DNA of 5,790 bases from Actinobacteria bacterium UBA3012 (GTDB taxonomy: Bacteria > Actinomycetota > Actinomycetes > Nanopelagicales > Nanopelagicaceae), in NCBI GenBank assembly GCA_002346305.1, contig DDZI01000030.1:9875-15664 (forward strand). Direction: 5' to 3'. How positions within the stretch are numbered: the first letter of the stretch is position 1; each line of letters begins with the position of its first letter. The notes beneath the pieces are model-generated. The model did not search any database. It had not been told where the DNA came from and was given only the letters and a program-made list of their open reading frames with translations. Positions 1-5,515 of the stretch are shown one piece after another. The position numbers and the translations under genes are program-made.

Positions 1-423
1 GAAGTTGAATTGCTTTCTGCACATCGAATGCCAGAAGAGATGATGGCTTATGGAAAAAGTGCTGCAAGTCGGGGAATTAAAATAATTATTGCGGGCGCGG
101 GTGGTGCTGCTCACTTACCTGGGATGCTTGCATCAATTAGCGCACTTCCGGTTATCGGAGTTCCAATTTTACTTAAGGCGCTTGAGGGAATTGATTCGTT
201 GTTGTCAATCGCTCAGATGCCCGCTGGAATACCTGTAGCAACTGTCGGTATCGGTAACGCAAAAAACGCCGGATTGCTGGCGGTAAGAATGCTTAGCGTG
301 GGAAACCCACATTTAGTTAAAGCCGTAGAAAATCAGATGGCCGAATTAAATGAAAGTGTAAAAATAAAAGCAAAAGCTTTAAAGATTGCGTCCCAAAGCC
401 CGGAAGCGCCATCCGGCCAATAA
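1..423 (+). CDS. purE: PurE, N5-carboxyaminoimidazole ribonucleotide mutase (5' end missing)
   Basis: This is the C-terminal part of the small PurE enzyme. In the bacterial (class I) family it moves the carboxyl group of N5-CAIR to C4, giving CAIR, in cytoplasmic de novo purine synthesis. The frame is open from base 1, so the gene begins upstream. The 140 visible residues start at EVELLSAHRMPEE, which matches the conserved SAHR(T/M)PE active-site strand. They continue with GAGGAAHLPGM (about 32-42 of the fragment, including the conserved His), LPVIGVP, SIAQMPAGIPVATV (about 69-82) and GNAKNAGLLAVRML. The family is usually about 160-170 residues, so roughly 25-30 N-terminal residues are missing, including the GSxSD nucleotide loop. 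The last dozen or so residues (SQSPEAPSGQ) look like a non-conserved tail, and they lie within the overlap with the convergent ugd gene. purK would be expected nearby upstream but is outside the window. Identification is secure. Confidence 0.96.
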   Translation, partial: EVELLSAHRMPEEMMAYGKSAASRGIKIIIAGAGGAAHLPGMLASISALPVIGVPILLKALEGIDSLLSIAQMPAGIPVATVGIGNAKNAGLLAVRMLSVGNPHLVKAVENQMAELNESVKIKAKALKIASQSPEAPSGQ

Positions 424-1695
424 GTATTTATCACTATCCAGAGCATTTCTGCCATCAATCATCTTTGCACTTTTTACCCAGCTTTTAATTTCGACTGGAT
501 CAAGTTCGCGATAAATCTTCCATTCAGTTAAGTGCAAAGTTATATCTGCATCAGTAAGAGTTTTCTTAATGTCATTTGAGAACTCCAAGTTAGGAAAACG
601 CAAACGGGCGTTTTCAATAGCTTTTGGATCGTGAACTACGACTCGGGCACCTTTTGCAAGAAGTGATGCGGCGATATCCAAAGCAGGGGAGTCACGGACA
701 TCATCACTATCTGGTTTAAAAGCAGCACCTAAAATCGCAATGCGCGCGCCATCTAATCCTTGACTCAATTCAGAATTAACAACGTCGACCATACGGGTAC
801 GTGCTCGAAGATTGATTGCATCTATCTCACGCAAAAATTCAACTGCCTGGTTTGCTCCAATTTCTTCTGCACGTGCCATAAATGCTCGAATATCTTTAGG
901 AAGGCAGCCGCCCCCAAAACCAATTCCAGCTTGAAGAAAGCGGTTACCAATTCGTGGGTCATATCCAATTGCTTTTGCAAGAACGGTTACATCGCCACCA
1001 GCAGCTTCGCAAATTTCTGCCATTGCATTAATAAATGAAATCTTTGTGGCTAAAAATGAATTTGCCGCAACCTTAACCAGTTCTGCAGTACGTAAATCTG
1101 AAGATATCCATGGAACGCCAGCAGCAGTCAAAGGTGCGTACAAGTCAGCAAGTTTTCTTTCAGATTCAGAATTACGCACTCCAACTACCAAACGATTTGG
1201 TTCGAGAGTATCTTCAATAGCAAAGCCTTCACGCAGAAACTCTGGATTCCAAGCCAAGTCAGAGTGTGGAGCTTGCGCATCTAATTTAGCCGCGAGTAGA
1301 TCTGCAGTTCCTACAGGAACAGTGGATTTTCCAGCGACTAGTGATCCAGATTTTAAATAGGGCAGCAGCTGATCAAATGCACTATTTACATAAGTTAGGT
1401 CGGCCGCATTACTTCCACTCTTTTGCGGGGTACCAACGCATAAGAAATGGACATCTGCAGCTTTTGCTGATTCAAAAGATGTTGTGAAAGTTAAGCGTCC
1501 AGTGGCTAATTGTTCAACCAACAACTCTGCTAGACCAGGCTCATAGAAAGGAAGTTCTCCTTTTTGAAGTGCCGAAATTTTTACGCTATCAGAATCAATT
1601 CCAACAACGGTATATCCAAGTTTTGACATACAGGCTGCGTGGGTCGCGCCTAAGTATCCAGTTCCGATTACCGATATTTTCAAAGTTTGTGGCAC
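379..1695 (-). CDS. ugd: UDP-glucose 6-dehydrogenase
   Basis: This cytoplasmic NAD-dependent enzyme oxidises UDP-glucose twice to UDP-glucuronate, a precursor of uronic-acid-containing surface polymers. The 438-residue protein has normal family length. The N-terminal Rossmann fold shows GTGYLG at 11-16 and the acidic D34 after the second strand. FLCVGTP (84-90) and GKSTVPVGT (122-130) follow. The catalytic set is complete: E152 in NPEFLREG, K208 and N212 in ELVKVAANSFLATKISF, and the nucleophile C264 with D268 in GFGGGCLPKD. The C-terminal UDP-binding domain carries AFKPDSDDVRDSP (325-337) and ends at the usual place (GWRFRALGR). The start is GTG at 1695. An in-frame TAA ten to twelve bases upstream rules out a longer protein. 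TTG at 1683 would give LKISVIG and is a possible alternative. No strong Shine-Dalgarno is visible for either. The gene follows lcp by 31 bp on the same strand, so the two are probably co-transcribed. UDP-ManNAc and GDP-mannose dehydrogenases share this fold; the LREG and GFGGGCLPKD sequences favour Ugd. Confidence 0.93.
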   Translation of the reverse strand: MPQTLKISVIGTGYLGATHAACMSKLGYTVVGIDSDSVKISALQKGELPFYEPGLAELLVEQLATGRLTFTTSFESAKAADVHFLCVGTPQKSGSNAADLTYVNSAFDQLLPYLKSGSLVAGKSTVPVGTADLLAAKLDAQAPHSDLAWNPEFLREGFAIEDTLEPNRLVVGVRNSESERKLADLYAPLTAAGVPWISSDLRTAELVKVAANSFLATKISFINAMAEICEAAGGDVTVLAKAIGYDPRIGNRFLQAGIGFGGGCLPKDIRAFMARAEEIGANQAVEFLREIDAINLRARTRMVDVVNSELSQGLDGARIAILGAAFKPDSDDVRDSPALDIAASLLAKGARVVVHDPKAIENARLRFPNLEFSNDIKKTLTDADITLHLTEWKIYRELDPVEIKSWVKSAKMIDGRNALDSDKYLLAGWRFRALGRNL

Positions 1696-1726
1696 CCGTG
1701 AAGATTACCGCATGATGAAGCCAGAA

Positions 1727-2881
1727 TTAGCGGAGCGAGCCGCAGGCATCTGCTTCAGCTGTGCGGGTTTTAAAGGGATCAATTATTTCAGTGCTTGGCT
1801 TTGCGCTTGCGCTAGCAGATGATGCAGGTGACTTAGATGGAGTTTTTACTACTTCCTTAACCACATCTTCATCCTTTATTAACTTTTCCCAAAGTGCGGG
1901 AGCTAATTTTTTGTCCCATAGAACTGAACCGCGGACTCCGTTACTGTTATAGAAAGTATTTGATAGAGGAACTGTCAAAGTTCTTACTTTTTTGGTGGAG
2001 ATTCCCCGCAACTGCTCAGCAAGAACAATTAGATCATCTTGAGTTAAATCAGGATCAGTTACAACAGAGGCAAGTCCAGCATTTACAAATTTAACTACTT
2101 TTACCGGATTTAGCAGCGTACTTTTGCTTGAGGCAGTTCTGATCATTGCACTTACAAACTGTTGTTGCCTCTGCATGCGTCCTAGATCACCCATTCCATC
2201 AAAGGCTCGAGTTCTCACATATTTAAGAGAATCAATTCCATTTAATTTATGAATACCAGCTTTTAGGACTAAGTAACTCTTTGGATCATTGATATCTTTT
2301 TTAGTACAAATTGTCACACCACCAAGTGCGTCAACCATATTTTTAAATCCAAGAAAACTTATTTCAACATAATGGTCGATGCGTAAGTTTGTCATTCCCT
2401 CCAAAGTCTGCACTAATAGTTTTGCATCGCCTTTTCCAAAAGTTTCATTAATTTTGGAATAACTTGGCGCATGAACTTTTCCGGTGCTATCAGTCCACTC
2501 TGGAACTTTTGCAAATGTATCTCTAGGTATAGAAACTATTGTTGCCCGGTCTCTTTCTTTACTAATGTGCACCAAAATCATGGTGTCGGCTCGCTTGCCA
2601 GCGGCGACTGCAGTAGACCCAACTCTTAACTCTTTAATTTCGGCTTTGGTTAAACCGACTCGGGTATCTGAACCAACTATTAAATAATTGATAGCCGAAC
2701 CTGCTAGGCGATCTGGTCGCTCTACACGGTCTTTGAATACATCAACACGTTTGATACTCGCAGACGCCAAAGAGAAGGAACCCCAGGAGAGAGCAGATAT
2801 CAGCACGATAATTGTGGAACCCAAGGCCATCCGGCGTTGCCCAGGAGTGCGACCTGCGAGCAAAGTATCGGTGGCTTTCAC
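1727..2881 (-). CDS. LytR-CpsA-Psr (LCP) family cell-wall glycopolymer ligase
   Basis: LCP proteins transfer lipid-linked secondary polymers (teichoic acids, arabinogalactan, capsule) onto peptidoglycan outside the membrane. The 384-residue protein has a short basic cytoplasmic tail, one membrane anchor at about 20-41, then an extracytoplasmic LCP domain at about 62-250. Visible motifs are NYLIVGSDTR (65-74), KRADTMILVHI (97-106), SIPRDT (117-122), KINETFGKG (143-151), HYVEISFLGF (170-179), DALGGV (184-189), LNGIDSLKYVRTR (213-225) and GDLGRMQRQQQFV (231-243). The conserved Arg and Asp residues that bind the polyprenyl pyrophosphate and Mg in this family are present. A second region follows (about 255-335), then a Ser/Ala/Pro-rich linker at about 347-363 and a short end containing C380. 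The start is GTG at 2881. An in-frame TGA lies six bases upstream, so no earlier start is possible. No good Shine-Dalgarno is seen, and a TAGGCT box seven bases upstream could serve a leaderless transcript. The gene is first in a leftward pair with ugd and divergent from the glycosyltransferase. The exact polymer substrate cannot be read from sequence. Confidence 0.93.
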   Translation of the reverse strand: MKATDTLLAGRTPGQRRMALGSTIIVLISALSWGSFSLASASIKRVDVFKDRVERPDRLAGSAINYLIVGSDTRVGLTKAEIKELRVGSTAVAAGKRADTMILVHISKERDRATIVSIPRDTFAKVPEWTDSTGKVHAPSYSKINETFGKGDAKLLVQTLEGMTNLRIDHYVEISFLGFKNMVDALGGVTICTKKDINDPKSYLVLKAGIHKLNGIDSLKYVRTRAFDGMGDLGRMQRQQQFVSAMIRTASSKSTLLNPVKVVKFVNAGLASVVTDPDLTQDDLIVLAEQLRGISTKKVRTLTVPLSNTFYNSNGVRGSVLWDKKLAPALWEKLIKDEDVVKEVVKTPSKSPASSASASAKPSTEIIDPFKTRTAEADACGSLR

Positions 2882-2918
2882 AGCTCACAGCCTAAACGGA
2901 GGGTACCTTCTTACCTAT
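2882..2918. promoter_or_regulatory. 37-bp divergent start region between lcp and the export operon
   Basis: This is the only non-coding DNA between the two oppositely directed transcription units, so signals for both must lie here or inside the flanking coding regions. On the minus strand TAGGCT (2894-2889) matches TANNNT and ends seven bases before the lcp GTG. On the plus strand TACCTT (2904-2909) also matches TANNNT and ends nine bases before the glycosyltransferase ATG. Both placements are compatible with leaderless or nearly leaderless transcripts, which are common in actinobacteria. No convincing -35 box at the right spacing was found. TTCACA at 2877-2882 is close to the consensus but lies 21 bases from TACCTT. 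The box assignments are inference from weak motifs. Confidence 0.35.
2898..2903 (+). promoter_or_regulatory. possible ribosome binding site for the glycosyltransferase
   Basis: GGAGGG is a strong anti-16S match, but it lies 15 bases before the ATG at 2919, longer than the usual 5-10. No in-frame ATG, GTG or TTG codon lies between it and the ATG. Either the long spacing is tolerated or the match is incidental and initiation is leaderless. Confidence 0.4.
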
Positions 2919-3902
2919 ATGACCACGCCCGATGCTCATGAGAACTCCGTCTCAGTAATCCTCCCTGTCTTGAATGAGGAGAAATACTTAGCGGCAACTT
3001 TGGCTGCGATCACCTCACAAGATTTCGCAGGCGACTTTGAAATAATTTTGGCGCTAGGGCCGTCAAAAGATCGAACAAATGAGATTGCGGCCCAATTAGC
3101 TAAAGAAGATTCCCGCATCAAGTTAATAGACAACCCAAGTGGAAAAACTGCATTAGCTCTAAATGCAGCAATTGCTATTGCTCTTTATCCAATCATCGTT
3201 CGAGTTGATGGTCATTCCGTTTTACCAAAAGATTACATACGAGTTGCAGTAAAGAGTTTACTTGAAACCGGTGCGGTAAATGTTGGCGGGATTATGGCAG
3301 CTCAAGGGGAAACACCTTTTGAAAAAAGTGTTGCCTTAGCAATGCGCTCACCTATCGGAGTAGGTGGATCACGTTTTCACACCGGTGGTGAAGCTGGGCC
3401 AACCGATACCGTATATCTAGGCGTCTTTTTAAAATCAGCAATTAACGCAATTGGTGGTTTTGATCCAGCTTTTATTCGTGCACAAGATTGGGAATTAAAT
3501 TTTAGGTTGCGCAAAAATGGCGGTGTTGTTTATTTTGAACCAAAATTACATGTTATTTATCGCCCAAGATCTACTGTCCGTGCATTAGCAAAACAGTATT
3601 TTGAATATGGCAGGTGGCGCCGAGAAGTAATGCGAACCCACCCGGGCACAGTAAATTTAAGATACTCAGCGCCGCCACTAACTTTGGTTATCACATCAAT
3701 CGGACTTCTTTTCGGATTATTTCTCTCCCCAATCTTTTTAATTGCACCAATTGGATATTTATTAGGGGTAGTTATCAGCGGATTTTTAGTTGGAGAGAGT
3801 GTTGCTACAAAGTTCACGCTCCCTCTAGTCCTTTTGACGATGCATATGTCGTGGGGCTTGGGCTTCCTTACCTCTTCAAAAAGAGGTTTACGTCGAGGCT
3901 AG
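2919..3902 (+). CDS. ExoA-like family 2 glycosyltransferase, membrane-associated
   Basis: The enzyme probably adds a sugar from a nucleotide-sugar donor to a lipid-linked polysaccharide chain at the inner face of the membrane. The 327-residue protein opens with the GT-A nucleotide-binding strand SVSVILPVLNEE (10-21). It continues with ILALGPSKDRT (43-53), the metal-site region RVDGHS (95-100; DGH where many GT2 enzymes have DxD), NVGGIM (121-126), RSPIGVGGSRF (143-153), DTVYLGVF (163-170), GGFDPAF (179-185), QDWELNFRLRKNGG (189-202) and QYFEYGRWRREV (226-237). This order resembles the succinoglycan-type ExoA subgroup. Two or three hydrophobic segments follow (about 253-295 and 300-317), so the C-terminus sits in the membrane. 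I chose the ATG at 2919 because homology begins just after it. The frame stays open upstream to 2688, but that stretch is antisense to lcp and unlike a glycosyltransferase. The gene is 16 bp ahead of the export permease in the same operon. Donor and acceptor are unknown. Confidence 0.9.
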   Translation: MTTPDAHENSVSVILPVLNEEKYLAATLAAITSQDFAGDFEIILALGPSKDRTNEIAAQLAKEDSRIKLIDNPSGKTALALNAAIAIALYPIIVRVDGHSVLPKDYIRVAVKSLLETGAVNVGGIMAAQGETPFEKSVALAMRSPIGVGGSRFHTGGEAGPTDTVYLGVFLKSAINAIGGFDPAFIRAQDWELNFRLRKNGGVVYFEPKLHVIYRPRSTVRALAKQYFEYGRWRREVMRTHPGTVNLRYSAPPLTLVITSIGLLFGLFLSPIFLIAPIGYLLGVVISGFLVGESVATKFTLPLVLLTMHMSWGLGFLTSSKRGLRRG

Positions 3903-3918
3903 CCGGTACGATAATCAA

Positions 3919-4743
3919 ATGGGAAAAGTGCAGATATATGAGCCATTTAAAGGGGGACTACCTCCGGTCATACCTTACTTTTCCGATGTTTGGCGTCGTC
4001 GTGAATTCATCAGCGCTTATGCACGATCTGAGTTGCGAGCGCAAAATTTTGGATCATTTTTCGGGCAACTTTGGCTAATTCTTAATCCACTGCTGCTCGC
4101 ATTGGTTTATTACCTATTGATTATAGTAATTCGCGGGAGTACAGGTTCGGAGAGATTTGCCCATTTAACAGCAGGACTATTTTTATTTTACTTTATTACA
4201 AATTCGATGATAGCTGGATCCAAATCAATCACCAGTGGTGGCAAATTAGTACTTAACTCTGCCTTCCCCAGATTAATTCTGCCAATTTCTGCAACTGTAA
4301 TTGCATTTTTTAAGTTTCTGCCAACGTTTTTTGTTTTAGGTTTTATTCATTTAATTCTTGGGCTCCCAATTGGTCCTGAACTTTTTTATCTTATTCCAGT
4401 ACTACTTGCTTCTATTATTTTTGCTCTTGGAACCGCAATTCTTACCTCCATTCTAAATGTGTATTTCCGCGATACGAAAAATTTCTTACCCTACTTCACT
4501 CGCGCATTGCTCTATTTGTCACCTATTCTGTACACGGCAGAGCAATTACAACCAGCACTAAAACCAATCTCATATTTAAATCCGTTATTTACATTTATTG
4601 GCGCCTGGACTGAGATACTCATTGACGGAGCCGCACCTACGCTTGCAAATTTTGTGACGATTTTTAGTTGGGCATTTGTACTTTTGATAATTGCACTCTT
4701 TATGTTTATGAGACGGGAGCGCGAATTTGCTCTTCGTATCTGA
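3919..4743 (+). CDS. ABC-2 type polysaccharide export permease (Wzm/TagG-like)
   Basis: This is the membrane subunit of an ABC exporter that moves lipid-linked polysaccharide or teichoic-acid-like polymer across the cytoplasmic membrane. The 274-residue protein has normal family length. It begins with a cytoplasmic amphipathic stretch (WRRREFISAYARSELRAQN, 25-43), then about six hydrophobic segments at roughly 50-72, 81-101, 120-147, 152-181, 190-207 and 241-264. Family landmarks are FFGQLWLILNPLLLALVYY (47-65), SAFPRLILPIS (114-124), NVYFRDTKNFLPYF (180-193), LLYLSPILYT (198-207) and NPLF (221-224). The basic end MRREREFALRI is also typical. The ATG at 3919 follows the glycosyltransferase stop by 16 bases with only a weak ribosome site, so readthrough coupling is plausible. 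GTG at 3928 is a less likely start. Its 3' end overlaps the ATPase gene by 17 bp, as expected for obligate partners. The sequence does not show which polymer is carried; mycobacterial galactan exporters and O-antigen exporters belong to the same family. Confidence 0.92.
   Translation: MGKVQIYEPFKGGLPPVIPYFSDVWRRREFISAYARSELRAQNFGSFFGQLWLILNPLLLALVYYLLIIVIRGSTGSERFAHLTAGLFLFYFITNSMIAGSKSITSGGKLVLNSAFPRLILPISATVIAFFKFLPTFFVLGFIHLILGLPIGPELFYLIPVLLASIIFALGTAILTSILNVYFRDTKNFLPYFTRALLYLSPILYTAEQLQPALKPISYLNPLFTFIGAWTEILIDGAAPTLANFVTIFSWAFVLLIIALFMFMRREREFALRI
4715..4719 (+). promoter_or_regulatory. ribosome binding site deciding the TTG start of the exporter ATPase
   Basis: GGGAG lies inside the last permease codons, seven bases before the TTG at 4727. 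This spacing is near ideal and supports TTG over the downstream CTG at 4763 as the start of the ATPase. Confidence 0.55.
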
Positions 4744-5515
4744 AGCCCACAAAGAGGGACAGCTGGCAATTTCTGTTCGTAATTTGAATTTGGTTTACAA
4801 AACGACTGTGCAGAAAAAGCCAACTTTCCGACAAGCCCTAACTCGCTCTGGTCGAAAAATCCGTACTGTCAATGCTCTGACAGATTTAAACCTGGAAATT
4901 CCATATGGGTCTGTGTTGGGAGTAATTGGGGCAAACGGCGCCGGCAAATCTTCTTTGATGCGAGTTGTAGCTGGAATCGTCCCGCCAACAGCCGGAAGAG
5001 TAGAAGTCTATGGTCAGGTAAGCACGCTACTTTCCTTAGGAGTGGGATTTAATGCACGCTTAACGGGGCGTGAAAATGTGATTCTTGGTGGATTAGCTGC
5101 TGGATTAACAAGGACTGAAATAGAAGAGAAATTTTCGGCGATCGCTGATTTTGCAGATATTGGGGAAGCTATCGATTCGCCCATGAAAACATACTCTGCA
5201 GGAATGTACTCACGATTGGCATTCGCTGTGGCAGTAGTTGTTGATCCTGATGTTTTAATCGTGGATGAAGCATTAAGCACAGGGGACGCAAAATTTAAAA
5301 AGAAATCATTAGAAAAGATTAAAACCCTACGTGGTGAGAATCGAGCCATAATTTTAGTTAGTCATGCACTTGCAACGATTAAAGAAATTTGCAACGACGT
5401 CATATGGCTAGATAAGGGCAAAATTGTCATGCGCGGCAACCCTGAAGAGGTTGTTGCGGCATATAAAGAATCACTTCAAGTTTCAAAATCATCGTCGGCT
5501 GATGAAGATCTTTAA
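4727..5515 (+). CDS. ABC polysaccharide exporter ATP-binding protein (Wzt/TagH-like)
   Basis: This is the cytoplasmic ATPase that powers the adjacent Wzm-type permease. The 262-residue protein contains Walker A GANGAGKS (68-75), the signature helix TYSAGMYSRLAFA (155-167, replacing LSGGQ), Walker B DVLIVDE (175-181), D-loop region ALSTGDAKF (182-190) and the switch His in SHAL (H213). The stretch LLSLGVGFNARLTGRENV (101-118) occupies the Q-loop position and is characteristic of Wzt/TagH/KpsT exporters rather than importers. An extended N-terminal loop with basic residues (about 25-48) also fits this group, where it forms the gate-helix region. The C-terminus ends at about 262 with a Ser/acidic tail (SSSADEDL). 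The separate carbohydrate-binding domain of E. coli O9a-type Wzt is therefore absent, pointing to a chain-end-independent exporter. The TTG start at 4727 has a good ribosome site, and its 17-bp overlap with the permease suggests translational coupling. The 3' end overlaps the next gene by 14 bp. Confidence 0.93.
   Translation: MLFVSEAHKEGQLAISVRNLNLVYKTTVQKKPTFRQALTRSGRKIRTVNALTDLNLEIPYGSVLGVIGANGAGKSSLMRVVAGIVPPTAGRVEVYGQVSTLLSLGVGFNARLTGRENVILGGLAAGLTRTEIEEKFSAIADFADIGEAIDSPMKTYSAGMYSRLAFAVAVVVDPDVLIVDEALSTGDAKFKKKSLEKIKTLRGENRAIILVSHALATIKEICNDVIWLDKGKIVMRGNPEEVVAAYKESLQVSKSSSADEDL

Noticed and set aside
400..416. Hairpin CCGGA/TCCGG with a 7-base loop near the purE stop, as a terminator
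   Set aside because: The stem is only five pairs, lies inside both coding sequences and lacks a T tract on either side, so it is likely chance.
1046..1360. Open frame on the plus strand inside ugd
   Set aside because: It is antisense to well-conserved Ugd codons, its translation resembles no known domain, and it has no ribosome site; a shadow frame.
2902..2915. Palindrome GGTACC and inverted GGTA/TACC in the divergent gap as an operator
   Set aside because: The arms are four to six bases and not repeated elsewhere in the gap, too short to support a regulator site.
2688..2918. In-frame upstream extension of the glycosyltransferase (77 extra codons)
   Set aside because: It lies entirely antisense to the conserved N-terminus of lcp or in the short gap. 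It has no glycosyltransferase character, and the family's first strand begins just after the ATG at 2919.
3614..4078. Open plus-strand frame spanning the glycosyltransferase end and permease start
   Set aside because: Both real genes have strong family motifs in their own frames. This translation is unstructured and crosses their boundary.
4512..4823. Minus-strand open frame over the permease/ATPase junction
   Set aside because: It is antisense to conserved permease and ATPase sequence and has no recognisable product.
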